DNA of 64,000 nucleotides, from the NCBI GenBank assembly GCA_034620365.1, contig JAQGEQ010000255.1:434001-498000 (forward strand). Reading direction: 5' to 3'. Made by a program: the position numbers and the translations under genes. Positions 36,701 through 49,003 of the stretch are shown here, piece after piece. Origin of the DNA: Pegea sp. RAD2-039 (Eukaryota; Chordata; Thaliacea; Salpida; Salpidae). Position 1 is the stretch's first letter. Every line of letters starts with the position of its first letter. The notes under the pieces are model-generated. The model made no database searches, was not told the DNA's origin, and saw only the letters and a program-made list of their open reading frames with translations.

Positions 36701-38790
36701 ATAACTGATAAAAATAAAAGTATTCAACAAATATAAATTTTATTTATAATTTTTAGATTAACTGAATCGTTTAAAAAGCATTTCAAAACTACACCCGATA
36801 AAATAGGAAAATAATCTAAATAATAAATAAACTGTTTTTGTTTAAATTAGCTTGTGATATTAAACTTTTATTATTATTGTTTATGTAAATAATAAATATT
36901 TGTACATCATTATGATAAATAAATTATTGGTACTGTTTGTGTTTTAATAAGAAGTATTCTATTTCTTGGTTAACGTAAAATGATATTTTTTAAAAAGATT
37001 AATTATTGAATATTTCAGAAAGTTGCTTTTTCGGTGTTTTCCCTCCCGGTGTTTTTGAGATTTAAATCTATTTCTGACAATCTCAAATATTGACCTTATA
37101 CAAAAAATACTTCAACTCTAGGTAGTTTATACCACGTGCCTCACAAAACAAAAGCTAAAATCATAAAAAAATGGATAGTTTGTGGAAAAATTAAAAGTTT
37201 ATAAATCATATTCTGTTTATTTAAATTATTTTATTGGTTTACTAAACTTGTTTACGTGTTGTTAAAAAAATGAGAAAAATTATTCTTGAAAATGTATAAT
37301 AAAAGTTTGACTTAATGTTATACGGTACCTTAAATATATCGGTAAAAAATAAAGTTTGTGTCTTATGAGTTAGTATACAAAATATTTGTAAATATCATTA
37401 GTTTATTTATAAACAAACTTTGAAAAAAAGCTAAGTTTAGAAAATAAAATCATTTGTTTTTAATTTCAATTACTTATGTTTAAATAAAATTATTGTGAGA
37501 AAATTTTTAGTAAAAAGATAAAATAGTAAAAGCTATTAATTATTTTACAAATTACTATTAGTAAAAAGCTACTAGTAAAATATATAAAATCAGACAAAAT
37601 AATAAATCAAACAAAATACTACATTTTGAACAAAATAATTTATTTTCTTATTTAAATATAAGAGTAGTACTTATCAACAACTCTATCTCTAAAAAATTTC
37701 AAAAACAGTTAATCAATTTTCTTTAAAAATAAACTTTTAAAATACTGAACTTTTCATTAATACATAAATTGATTCGGCATATGAATTTCAGGCAAACTTG
37801 AAATGAGCTCATAATTATTTTATAAAAAAGTTTTTCGTTCCTTGACCAAAGAATAGATAAAATTTAACAGCAAAATCCACTAAAATATCATTTGCTATTA
37901 GTTTCTGTTCTTTGAATGATAATAACGAACATATACTCTCATTAAACCATCAAAACGAAATAGGCTTACTTCGTTTTAATTTAGTATAAGTATGATTAGA
38001 AGTAGTTATTTATTCACTTCAAACAGTGTAAAGAAGACTTATTATATCAATTATACCTATAAAGTTGTAATGTTTATCAAACATTAAAGTTGTTTGAGAT
38101 CTTTCGTGATATTAAGCAGCTGGTTTAAAGAAATTTAATTAAAGACCAAAATTTAATCGCAACGGTTAAAAAATTCTAAAAAAATTGCCAAAATTGAATA
38201 ACATCCGGTAAAACGTCTAACAGAAGGTAGATTAACATTTATCTAACAAGATTATCTTGTTATAAGATAGCAAGTTTGAAGTTTCAAATATCTCTCCTAA
38301 CAACCGAAGTGAACATTTTCAAATGTGACAAGTTTTAAATTAGAAATTTAATAAATTAACTTTAAATTTTAAATGTATAAATAACTAACCAACAAACATT
38401 CCATAAAAGTCTTTAAAATGGAATGTGGGAGTTTTAAACTTTTAAAGCAAACTTCTTAATCGAATACTTTAGCAATTAACCGTTCACAATTATATGTTAT
38501 CTGGTTTGATCTTCCTTAGTTACAGTTTACTTATCCATTAAATTTATTTAATATTTAAATTGTGATCGTAACAAATCGAGTAAACCAAACTTTTATTAGA
38601 ATATTGAAACTACAATGTAAGCAAGTTAACTAATAAATAAAAAATTAAAGATTGAAAATTTGAAAAAAAATAGTTAGGAGTTTTTAAATAATTTTTTAAA
38701 GCAGAGAAATGCATATGATGCTCAACAAATATTGTAGCTTTAAGGGAAATTTTCTGAATTCGTAACTTTTTAAACTAGATGATTTGTAAT
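33780..38790. other. AT-rich spacer, 5 kb
   Basis: No supported gene on either strand. Open frames here (for example 36070-36255) are driven by base composition. No tandem repeat or mobile element was recognised by eye. Confidence 0.5.
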
Positions 38791-38792
38791 CT

Positions 38793-39450
38793 TTTAAGCC
38801 AGCGTTAATTTGTTTGATCGCTCAAAATAGTTTCCAAACTCCACAGAAACAAAAGCTTTCTCTTACTCGTAAGATTCAGCTAAAGGAAAGCAGACTACAG
38901 ATAAATAATGATACTCAAAGCTTTCAGTCAACCACAGAAAAGTTACAAAAAGATCAAAATTGAGGCAAGAGCTGCACAAACTTATCGTTCAGACTACACA
39001 AATACAAGTCTTGAGTCTCATGCGGCCGATATTTACAAACTCTGATCTGTTTTCACCAATATCAGCGTTAATCCTGAACAATTCTCTGTATAAAATAATG
39101 AGATTTCATCTCTACTTGTGCTGCTATGTACTTAATAAGCTGTCAGCATCGAAACCATGCCAATGAGGTACATAATTAAATTGGTTTGGTCAAGTATCCA
39201 TAATAAAGAATAATCGTTTACCTCAAAATTTCTTGACAAAATCTCACCAAGCTATTTAAATAGAGACAAAAAAGCGGCCAGCACCCAAGTCTCATTGAAA
39301 CAGCTTAGTGTACTACAATCACACTTATCTGAACATGTTGTGTAGTATGGAGAAAATTCATCAACAGAATAAAACCCAGAGTCGGTACTACAGATAAAAG
39401 GAGAAAGCACAAGAAGATGTTTCAAAATCATTTAACAGTTTCAATCATAC
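38793..39450 (+). pseudogene. Possible coding remnant, Q/S/T/K-rich
   Basis: Plus-strand segments with coding-like composition appear in different frames: 38793-38960 (includes KLSLTRKIQLKESRLQINND), 38962-39043 (EARAAQTYRSDYTNTSLESH) and about 39287-39400 (VSLKQLSVLQSHLSEHVV, then stops). Several in-frame stops and no clear splice signals argue for a decaying gene or exons I cannot delimit. They could be 5' parts of the acidic-tail gene at 40.4 kb, but no phase link was found. Confidence 0.25.
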
Positions 39451-40215
39451 TTCTGAATAAATGCAGCGGAGTTTGTATTCTGTCTCATCGTTCATCCGTA
39501 TTTCATTTCTATATTTTTAGTTCTTTAATAACTTCCAATAAAAACCATTCAAAGTGTTATAGAAAAAAAACTTCCATATAAATCTGTCTAAGATGTACAT
39601 ATCAAACCGTGTTTTCCAACTTTTACTGGTTTAATACTATTTCTAATAATTTTGATGATTTATGATAGAGACTCCATCATTGTAGAAAATTTTGTCATTC
39701 ATCGTAAGAGATAAAAGAGTATGACTTGAGTAATTTACTGACATATGGTTTCAAATGCTGCAGTATCTCTATTTATTTTGTATTTTATTGCATTGCTAAC
39801 TTTGCATAAATTTACGTTTGTAGTTTTCTTATATTTTCTCTCTACACTACTAATAATAAACTGTGGTACTGTGAGACCTTAATTTGTTCTTCACAGTCAT
39901 CTTGTTTTATGAATGCAATCATAGCTGTATCTTTTGTTAGTTGTAGCCAAAAGTAACTCTCCTTTCAAGAAAATGAGAGTTGCTGCTACTGCTACATCAT
40001 TTTTTAGCTTTTTTATTTCAAGACCTGTTTTGGTTTTAACCACGGAAGCCGGTTATTGGATTAAACAAGGACATGAACTTTTAATTTAGCAACAAACAAC
40101 ACGACGGTAGCTACAAATTTCAATCTAAAATAAATGTCCTGTAGCTCTCGCATGAGTTATGACGTAGATGATGACGTAACCGTCTTCAATCGTGATTCTA
40201 ACCATCCAACCAGTC

Positions 40216-40245
40216 AGGCATCGAACCTGAACAACCAACTAGTTG
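40216..40245 (-). repeat. tRNA-like B box with closing stem
   Basis: The minus strand reads TCAGGTTCGATGCCTGA, a 5-bp T-arm-like stem around TTCGATG with a perfect GGTTCGANNCC B box. No tRNA cloverleaf surrounds it, so this is probably the end of a SINE copy or a tRNA remnant. Confidence 0.35.
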
Positions 40246-40446
40246 ACTTTGAACAGCTTGACTGTAACACTTGGATCTTTCTGCATATAATGGCAGCTAA
40301 ACCCTGATAACCTCTCGTAGTAGAAGAATATTCTTGATTCTTGTCTTCATTGTACCTCTGCCTTCCGTCAAAACATCGTCCTGACGTCACTAGCCGTCTC
40401 AGTCTGTCTCTGCGGTGATGTTCTAGGACTTTTGAACGATGAGGTG

Positions 40447-41380
40447 ACGTTTGGGTCTTGTGACGTCATCTTTACAAGAAGATTTGAGAAAAATTAAAAA
40501 TTTGGTGGATGGACTTATTGAAGCGTGCTGCTTCCAAGAAAGTCTCAAGCAGATGAAGCAAAGAAGATTATCTACAGTTGATCTTTCGGAAAAGGAGGTT
40601 GGCGAGCTGATTAAGAAGATGAGTAAAAAACAATCTAAAGATCATCAAAAAACAGGTCTGCAGCATCCTCAAAAACTCACGTGCATCGCTTGTGACGTCA
40701 TATCAAGATGACACAGGGGATTTTAATGACATTGAAGCAAAAGAAGACGAAAAAGCGATGACGTCATTGACTGTGAAAGTTGAAAAGAAGAAGATGAGGT
40801 CATCAGCGCTGCTAAAAGGTTTCTTTGATGATGAAGATGTCAAAGCAAAGGTCAGTTAGAGATGAGAAAGATTAAGATCATCTTTTGGGGTAAGATCAAG
40901 ATGATGAGAATTGAAATAGACAATCAGCTGAGATCGACGAGCGTTGATGAAAGTGATGAAGAAGATGAAGATGAAGATGAAGATGAAGATGAAGATGAAG
41001 AAGAAGATGAAGAAGAAGATGAAGAAGAAGATGAAGAAGAAGATGAAGAAGAAGATGAAGAAGAAGATGAAGAAGAAGATGAAGAAGAAGAAGAAGAAGA
41101 TGAAGAAGAAGATGAAGAAGAAGATGAAGAAGAAGATGAAGAAGAAGATGAAGAAGAAGATGAAGAAGAAGATGAAGAAGAAGATGAAGAAGAAGATGAA
41201 GAAGAAGATGAAGAAGAAGATGAAGAAGAAGATGAAGAAGAAGATGAAGAAGAAGATGAAGAAGAAGATGAAGAAGAAGATGAAGAAGAAGATGAAGAAG
41301 AAGATGAAGAAGAAGATGAAGAAGAAGAAGATGAAGAGGATGATGTTGGTGGTGATTGGGGAATAAAAAATGCTTTTTAA
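40447..41380 (+). CDS. Protein with long Glu/Asp tail, 3' exons
   Basis: Exons on the plus strand: about 40474-40652, then 40705-40858 after a 52-base intron (GTCTGC...ATCAAG), then 40909-41380 after a 50-base intron (GTCAGT...ATCAAG). In frame this gives EDLRKIKNLVDGLIEA, a lysine-rich stretch, DDTGDFNDIEAKEDEKA, then SALLKGFFDDEDVKAK. About 120 residues follow, almost all E and D in an EEDE pattern, and the end is DDVGGDWGIKNAF. Acidic tails of this kind occur in histone chaperones, nucleolar proteins and others; I cannot assign a family. The start is not fixed (the frame is open from ATG 40451), and upstream exons may exist. The alternative frames through the repeat would be Lys/Met runs. 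Confidence 0.5.
40955..41345 (+). repeat. Imperfect 12-bp microsatellite (GAAGAAGAAGAT)n, coding
   Basis: About 30 near-perfect 12-base units, preceded by 6-base GATGAA units. In the gene frame they encode Asp-Glu-Glu-Glu. All three plus-strand frames are free of stops, so openness alone does not prove translation. The consistent frame with the upstream exons and the non-repetitive ending make the acidic reading likely. Length variation between individuals is expected. Confidence 0.9.
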
Positions 41381-41389
41381 TAATTTTCA

Positions 41390-41900
41390 GGTTGTAAAGG
41401 TTGATTTATATAAATTATTTTGCTTATTTTCTTATCTTATATATAAAAGTTATAATTGTGAAGAATTTAAGTTCATTTTATTAGAATCAAATCTGACTAT
41501 TTCTATTAACTTAGCTCAGCTAATTTCAGTTTTACTACTTTTTATATATCCCCAAAGTTATAAACTGCATAGAATATATATATAATATAGATAATTTTTT
41601 TATAATTACTTTGTAATAGATATTTAAATCTTTTAGTTGAAAAATGCAAATTTATATTTACTTTTTCTTTGGTGAGTAGATTTAAAGTTCATATTTTATT
41701 AATTTTTGATTGTTTAATATTCTAAACTAAAGTTTATTTGTTTAAAACAGTTTTAAATACTTCTTTTCTGTGATATAGTTAAAAACTTTTTTGAAATAAT
41801 CTATAAACTAATTATGACTTAGATAAGCATAAAATTTATTATTCTAGATTAAATTGTTTCAAAGTTGTAACCTGATAATTAACTTGTAAATAATTGAACT
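41390..41900. other. AT-rich spacer after the acidic-tail gene
   Basis: Probable 3' UTR and intergenic DNA. The open frame at 41370-41585 overlaps the previous stop and is composition-driven. Confidence 0.4.
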
Positions 41901-41902
41901 AT

Positions 41903-43684
41903 ATGGAGCTCAATCAAGACTTTGTTGTTAAAGGTTCTAGTGAAGAACCTATTTTGAAGGAACTTAATCATTTATATGCTGAAGTTGTTTATGGTTTATG
42001 AGCTTCAACTCATTAGTTTAAATACTTTTAAATTATTTAAGTCTGATTAATCTTCAATTTCCAAGTTTCCAAAATTTATTTGGAATCTGAAATCGTATTC
42101 AGTTGTCCATTAAAACTATAATTGAGAAATGTTTCATTTATCATACCATAAAAGGACATTACTATATTGAAGAAAACCATGTACTTTATGGTCTTAGTAC
42201 TTCTATTTTATTTTATGTCTTCTACTTCTAAAGTTGCTTATTTTTAAACATGTTTTTAACATCTTTATACCTTATGTAAATTTTGAATTTTATTAAACTT
42301 GTTAATTTGCTTTTTGGATATCCTTATAATCGGTTTTAAGCAGTTAGTTAAAATATTTTTTATTTAGCTTATAACTGAGCAAGAATAGATTAAAGCGTGG
42401 TATCTCATGTTTTATGTTTAAATACATTTTAAATTATTACTTTTTTACTTAACTTTTTAGCATTTATTTTGTAGCTTTCTAAGCTTTCAAATTCAGTTTC
42501 TTCATTTAGACATTGATCAACAATCGAAAGAATTTTTGATAGAATTATACCAACAACATGTGGATCTGCTGATTATTATTCGTAAGAGTGTCTAGATGTT
42601 TCTTAAAATAAATCAAGCTCTTATGAAATTAAAATGATGTCAAAATCTTTATGATGTAATTGTAATTTTGTTGACATTTTATCTTTTCTATAATAAACAA
42701 AAATGAAATACTTTTTAATTACTAAATAGTAACTTCAAGTGTAAACAAGCAAAAATTTAGTATAACTTTGAAATTAAATTTCAAATCAAAGTAAACACTT
42801 AGAAATAAATTTGTTTTCAAACTTTGTTTTGTTTCAATTATCAGTTATTGAAACCTAATTACAAAACTAGAAATCTTTTTAACTAATGATCACATCTTTG
42901 AATCACTAACTAATTTGAAAATCAAATCAAAATATTTCTTTTATGATTTCAAAATTTGTTTGTTTAAACTTTATTATATTTTTATACAACTGATTAAATG
43001 ACTCTTTTTCAGCACGATAGTGACTCCTTGTACTTATTAGGAGACTATAGCACCGAAGATGGCAACTACATCATGTATGCTAAAGCCACCAGCGGTGAAC
43101 AACCCAACAAGCTTCTCACTTTGTGGTATCAGTCAAGAACTTCAGGTGAGAAATGATGCTTGTTTCAGAGGTAAATTGATCTTGATCTTCATCTGTTTGT
43201 TTTTAGCAAGTAGCATTCGATTGTGGAAACTAAATGGTTAGAAAGAGCGAAGAGTGTGATTATGGGTATGAAGATGATTGTAAACAAGCAAATGATACTT
43301 GCTGCTCGCATGCGGTTAGTAACAAACTTCTACTTGGTAGAAAGATTGGTTGCAACTTTATCTTTATTTGATGAAAAGCTTTATTCTTAAGAAGCCACGT
43401 AAATGAAAATTCTTTAAATTAAAATTTAGTTTATTTTCCACTTTCATATCTTTTTGATTTATCTGTTTCTAGACTTTATTTCCTTGAACAGTCCATTCCA
43501 GGGTTCTTGTTGTTATGGTAACATATGTCGGTTCTAACCAGTGTTGTGCTGAAGAAACTGAACTGACTTGTAAATTTTTATCAAGAATTTTATTTCTTTT
43601 TACTTCAGATTAAACATATTTGTCTTAACCGACCAGTTACTGGGTCGTCGAGTTCCTGCCACAGTGGACAAGCTAAACCAATAA
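41903..43684 (+). CDS. Unidentified multi-exon gene (model incomplete)
   Basis: Plus-strand segments with coding character: 41903-41993 (MELNQDFVVKGSSEEPILKE, ending at GTTTAT), 42510-42581 (DIDQQSKEFLIELYQQHVDL, between TTTAG and GTAAGA, in phase with the first), 43051-43145 (ends SLCGISQELQ before GTGAGA), 43214-43314 (VETKWLERAKSVIMGMKMIV, ending before GTTAGT), about 43495-43520 and 43610-43684 (IKHIVLTDQLLGRRVPATVD, then stop). The last junctions do not resolve into one phase, so at least one exon edge is wrong. No family was recognised. QQHVDLLIII weakly recalls the receiver-like region of PDE8, which makes an upstream part of the PDE gene a remote alternative, but the stop at 43682 argues against it. 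Confidence 0.35.
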
Positions 43685-44499
43685 ACCTCTAATAGAATAT
43701 GTGTATATGAAAGGAGTTGGTACATCACATATATTTCTTTTGTCGCAATATTTTTGTAAATCTCTAAAAGTTCAAACGATAGGTTGAAACTTTTATAATC
43801 AAGTTTTACAAACTCAGAAAGTTTGATTTTCAGTGAAATTATGGAAAGTTATATTAAAAAATAAGAACTTTAAATAAAAGTTAAGTGACCCACAAAAACT
43901 TCTCGTCTAGCAACCCCAAATTCTGATTTCTAAGAAGAATTCACCAAATGCCATATAATCCGGCCCATGACAATGTCGGCTAGTCGATAAATAATGAAAT
44001 TTATTTTTAAACATTGTTTAAATTAGGAGTTTTAAGATGTGAGGTTCATCTAGATTATGAATGCAACGTTACAAAAGATGGCAAAGATCGCGAAGTCTCA
44101 TGCCACATTTGTTGTCAACGAAAAAGTTGGTTCAATAAAAAGCACTTTCAGGAAAAAGTCGACTTCGATAAAGTCTTCAAATCACGTGTTCAATAAACTT
44201 TATTATGATACACAGATGTATCAGCTTTGTCTAGTTGTCTATATAATTGTTGTAATTTATAAATGGTAAAGAGTGTTTAAGTTTTTAAAGAGTATTTTTG
44301 ACGGAGATGTCACTTACCGATAGCCTGCTTCTCTTTGTGACAACAACAATTTCAACAAATAATTCTCCTATTATTTACATTCTTAAAACCTTTTATAAAT
44401 TTTATTTTAAGATGCAAATGTCGAAGTGTTGGTTACAAGAACTCTTCTCTCAGATAAATATATAATTTTTGATTCTTAACTCTATAATACTATCAAGAA

Positions 44500-47400
44500 A
44501 TGGGTTGTTGTGAGTTGCTGTTAGAGATTTCTAGAAACTTCAGCCTCTCGTTCAACTTGATCCCCATCTTTTTCGTTGTAGACTTACTGGTAGGCGGGCT
44601 TGTAAAGCTGTGTAGCGTCCACACCTCAACCAGGTCAGTTCATACCAGGTAAGTTCTCTATTCGTTAAAGGCATTACTTTTCTAAAAACTGAAAACTCTG
44701 ATTCCATCTAAACCCTTGCTTAAAGTCAAAACGCTCACGCCGACATAATCGTGAAATTTGAAAGTTAAATTATAATTTTTTTGTTTAAATTTGAAGTTTA
44801 CCATACTCACAGAGCCTACCTACCCGGGTTTATTACATGGACTTTTCCTTGTCAACTATATCTGCCCACCTGGGATGAAACCAGTAACCACCAGATTAGT
44901 AGGCAGTTATTGAAGCCGCTGCGCCACCAGCTGTAAAAATAATTTCTTATATATTTACTCTAATAGCTTTTTATGCTTTTTTTCTACTTGAGGTCCTATA
45001 TCAATCAATAGAATATAATAAAATTATTGATGCTTGCACTCTTTCCATTTCTATGTCTTTAGTTTCATTAGTTGCTAATAAAATAAGTTAATTAAAGAAA
45101 TTAGTCTAGTAACAGGTATTTGAGTTTAATTGATTGCACTTTAAGATTCAAAAATAATTTTCCTGTTTGTGTAGTATGTTGAGTTTTTACTCAAAAATTT
45201 ACATACAGTAAAAATAATTCATTTTTAAATTGAATATTGATAGCGGGAAAAAGTAAAAAATAATTCTGAGGACAACCTTTTTAAATGCGCCCTCTAGAGT
45301 ACGCTTTAATTTTTTAAAACTTACATACATGATAACTACTTCATCGTCTACGAAATTTTTTTGAAACAGAGCTATCTTCTTAACTTTATTTCTATTTGTT
45401 CATAACCTTTTAATAGAATCAAAACTTTTATTACTGATTCTATTTATTTATTCTAATTTCACTTATTAATATTTTCTTTGTTTTTTAAACTAGTCAGTTG
45501 AATTAAATTTCAAAATTTATATATTATGTAATTTAAATGTTACTTTGACTGTCTAGTTATTTTTTTCTGTTGCGCATAAAACTTTATTTAAAAAATAACT
45601 CAATCTCAAATTCAATGATTTCTATTTTAGTTTGTCTGAAATTTTTATTTATTCTTTTAGTTTAACTTATTAAAACTACGGAAGATTGTAACGCGAGATA
45701 TATTTTTTAATTTTTAAGGTAAGTAATCATTATATGTTGAGCATCTACTACATTAGTTGGTTGGTTAAGTTTTTTTTTTTGCTTTTTGTTTTGTAGGTTT
45801 AATTATTATTGAGATTGAAATTATTGTATGTTAGCTTAAATAGGCTTAGAATTTATACATATTTGATAATAGTTCTAGTTAAGTTATTCTTAGAACTTTG
45901 TACCAAGTACTAAGTTATTACTTTTCAGACTTAAATTATAATTCCAGATATTAATCAGTCTCATTTATTTAAACTTGCCTCAAGCAAACAATTATTGTGA
46001 CGTATTGAAAACATTTTTATTTTTAAATGTTGTTTATGTATACTGTTTTTTTTTCATTTAATTTATATTTAAAATGAAGTTTTCTTTCATTTATCAATTT
46101 ATATTCTTCCTTTCATCACTTATTTTTAATAATTTGCGATTTTAATCCTATTAAATCTGGTTTTCTTTCGGTTTTTTAATTATCTAAGTACTTATTAAAA
46201 TAAGTAGTAATAAAATATTAAAGTATTAGATATCATATTAAAGTTTTGTTATTAAATAGTTCTTGTGGTCATTTTATAACATAAACAATTACGTCATAAA
46301 TAAACTTAATAGGAACAGTAAAAAGACGATGGTACTTTATTTTAACAAAATATATTTTAGTTTGAAGTTTCTAGGTGTTTATTAAAATTGTTTACAAACT
46401 TTCCTAACTTTTCCTGATTATTATTCTTAATATAATAACAGAATGTCGAATTTCACAAACAACAGCACCACCCGGATTCTGAAATGGGATTTTAATATCC
46501 TTGAGTTTCAAAAACAAGAAAAAAGGTGGGTTAAAAAAAACTAACTTAAAATTAATTTTTATTAATTGCTTTTATAGAGTCCTTGAAAGAGTTGGAGTAG
46601 TAATCTTAAAAGATTACAAGGTAGGCGAGATGTTGCGTTGCTCTATGGGTACAATGCAAAGATGGTTGAAAGCAGTAGCGGATATGTACTATGACAACCC
46701 CTACCACTCTCAGACACATGCGGCTGATGTACTTCATGCTGTCTCATGTCTTTTGAGAAATGATAAAGTGAAGGTTAGATTTTTTCTCAATTGAGTTTTC
46801 ATATAATTGTTTTTATTTGTGGTTTAGAAATGGTTAGATGAAGAAGACAAGGTAGGTCTTCTCTTGGCTGCTGTGATTCACGATGTGAACCACCCAGGGA
46901 AAACTAATGCATTTTTAGCAAATTCTGGTGACAGATTGGCAAACAAATATCCCAGGTGAAAATTCATTTTCCATTTTCTCTAGTGATTATACAAATTTGT
47001 TATTTTTCAGATCCACTTTAGAAAACCATCACCTGGAGGTGGGTTTCTTCCTCGCAGAGAAGGAAGATAGGAACATTTTTAAAGGATTACAAAAGTATGA
47101 GTCTTATATGTATCTTTCAACTAAACTTTTTATGAAATAGAACGAAGAAGAATCGAATCAAATCGATTATTATGGAGATGGTGTATGCGACAGATATGAA
47201 ATTTCATCAATCGCATATCAGGAACTTCATCAAGTTTTTTGATGAACACGAAACTGATGAAGTAAATTGATATGAGATAAAAAGAGTCTTTTGTTGATTT
47301 GTTTCTTAGTTAGAGGAAATATCAGAAGAGTTGAAAAAAGAAGGCAAGTTGTTGGTGATGCGGATGATTATAAAGTTGGCGGACATCTCAGCTGTTTCTA

Positions 47401-47763
47401 GGAGCTGGTCTCTATCAAAAGAGTGGGCAGAGAAGATCAGGGAGGAATTTGCCAATCAAGTGAGTTATCAACTTCACTTTTTAGGTCTTGTAACGAAATG
47501 ATCTTGAAGTGTGATGAAGAAAAATTGAGGAGACTTGATGTAACGATGCCTGATTTTTGTCGAGAGAGATATAACTTCAAAAGATGCCAGAGTGGATTCA
47601 TCCGCTTCGTCGCGATGAAGTTATTCGAAAGTTTTAATAGTTAGTTTCAAATGTTTCAATCTACTGAAATTTCAAACTGTTTTTTTTTGTAGATATTTTT
47701 GAAATTGATGAAATTTTTTATCAATTGAAATTAAATTATCGAAAACTGAACAGCCTTACATAA
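44500..47763 (+). CDS. Class I cyclic nucleotide phosphodiesterase, PDE8-like, 9 exons
   Basis: Hydrolyses cAMP and/or cGMP. Exons 44500-44648, 46442-46525, 46578-46773, 46828-46955, 47011-47094, 47141-47261, 47310-47459, 47510-47639 and 47693-47763 sum to 371 codons with every phase kept, giving 370 residues. The catalytic domain runs from about 62 (ILKWDFNILEFQ) to the end. H121 and H125 lie in NPYHSQTHAADV, and H161 and D162 in IHDVNHPG. LENHH, EMVYATDM, the metal aspartate in IKLADIS and the purine-clamp glutamine in CQSGFIRF are also present. Closest by eye is PDE8 (HxADVLHA, HPGKTNAFL, DEEK), with PDE9-like GFIRFV. The N terminus MGCC fits myristoylation and palmitoylation and is followed by a hydrophobic segment (LIPIFFVVDLLVGGLV). 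No PAS or receiver domain is present. Departures: HDVNHPG for HDVDHPG, and DISAVSR for D-SNP. Intron 1 holds a SINE. Confidence 0.85.
44818..44935 (-). mobile_element. tRNA-derived SINE
   Basis: The minus strand begins GGTGGCGCAGCGGCTTC (A box) and continues to GGTTTCATCCCAGGTGG, a slightly decayed B box, with a tRNA-like spacing between them. A non-tRNA part follows with AGGAAAAGTCCATG, shared with the copy at 61843-61925. The element sits in intron 1 of the PDE gene, opposite to its direction. Confidence 0.65.
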
Positions 47764-47848
47764 ATGTGGAAGATCTGAGGACGTTGGACAGGACTTGAAG
47801 TGCTTGTCCACTCGCTACTTCATGAACAATTTGTTGTTATTTCCATGA

Positions 47849-47854
47849 AATAAA
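47849..47854 (+). terminator. Poly(A) signal AATAAA, likely PDE gene
   Basis: First AATAAA after the PDE stop, 85 bases downstream, followed by a T-rich run. Confidence 0.55.
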
Positions 47855-48054
47855 CGTTTTTGACTTTCTTATAAAAATTTGTGATTTTTTTCATCAAATA
47901 TTTGTTGTTAGTAGCAACCGCGATTAGATGCTAACAACTATTTCAGTTGCTAACAAAAATTTTCGACTACCTAAATAACATCTTATATTTAAAAGTTTTT
48001 TTAATCGTTCGCTCAGAAGGAAATAAATCTTTTTTTAAACTATTTTTTGGCTTG

Positions 48055-48275
48055 CTTCAGACAAGAACGGCCATGTTGCAAGCCAGGGTAGAAATCATTT
48101 AGTTGCACATGAAGTAGGATTCCAATCTCTACGCTAACAGGGAACAGAGAGAGTGCTGCATGCCTGCAGAAGCTTCCAGAACGACACTGAGTACAATGAT
48201 GACCTGATTGCCAAGATCTTGTCCACCTGGGATCGAATCCAGAACACACAGATGCACGAAACTATTTCAAAGATT
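48055..48275 (-). repeat. GC-rich island, probable SINE-related copy
   Basis: The minus strand contains GGATTCGATCCCAGGTGGAC, which matches the B-box end of the SINE at 44818-44935 (GGTTTCATCCCAGGTGG). The island is much less AT-rich than its flanks and has no conserved reading frame, so a diverged mobile-element copy is more likely than a gene. Confidence 0.4.
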
Positions 48276-48279
48276 AATC

Positions 48280-48985
48280 AACCTATATATTATTTTTTGA
48301 CGTTCCATAAACTATTGATTATGTTTCAAAATCGAATATATGAATTATTTGATGGCATTTTTTTATTTGCAAATTTTATACAATTTTTTTCTCTTAGAAA
48401 TTTAAATATAAAAAAATTTATTGAAATCATTTTTTTTATAAATCTCTTTGCTTCAGAATAGAATAATAAGTTCACAATCTTAAATAAATATCATTATTTA
48501 CATAAATTATCAAAAAAATTTTATACTTTCGAATTCCTGGAAATAAACAAACTATAAATAAATTTGTTATAAAAAAAAACAACTCGCTGGACCTTTCACC
48601 ACAGTTGGCTCTCTCAGTTAATATACGAATTAGCTAACTTAAACAGTTGTAATTAATTAGAAATTGTATATCAAGAGTAAATCAAATCTTTATCGTAACT
48701 GGAAATCTTATAAAAATTCTAAGAATCACTTTCACAAACCTCAAGTTAATTAACATTTATTTGAATAATGAAGTTACTAAAATGGGTTTTTACACAATTT
48801 GTACCGAGAGGAGCAAATAAAATTTTTACTTTTTCACTATTATTTAATTACAAGGCAATCTAATTATTTAAATTTGAAATTCATCGATCGTCTTTTAGTT
48901 TCTTTTCCAACATCTGCATCTAATGTCTTATATATCACCATTGCCATCACGTGCTTCATGATGCCCTTCAAACTTTTGCTAAGAT
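48280..48985. other. Stretch between PDE and INCENP
   Basis: Mostly AT-rich. On the minus strand 48975-48870 stays open for about 36 codons (LKGIMKHVMAMVIYKTLDAD) right after the last recognised INCENP exon. It does not resemble the INCENP C terminus, and no other exon is supported. Confidence 0.35.
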
Positions 48986-49003
48986 CTTAGCACGCTTTTA
49001 AAC

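Noticed and set aside
40155-40310. A tRNA gene on the minus strand around the B box at 40216-40245
   Set aside because: Only the T-arm can be drawn; acceptor, D and anticodon arms do not form.
40944-41366. Lys/Met-rich 140-codon frame over the microsatellite
   Set aside because: It is the shifted reading of the 12-bp repeat. The acidic frame is the one continuous with the upstream exons.
44014-44269. Two overlapping plus-strand frames, one ending in a hydrophobic tail (LCLVVYIIVVIYKW)
   Set aside because: Both frames are open over the same bases and neither has a family match. The tail could be chance in AT-rich DNA; kept only as a possible exon.
48799-48990. 63-codon plus-strand ORF opposite the INCENP 3' region
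   Set aside because: No start context or family signal; the sequence is AT-rich and the frame probably incidental.
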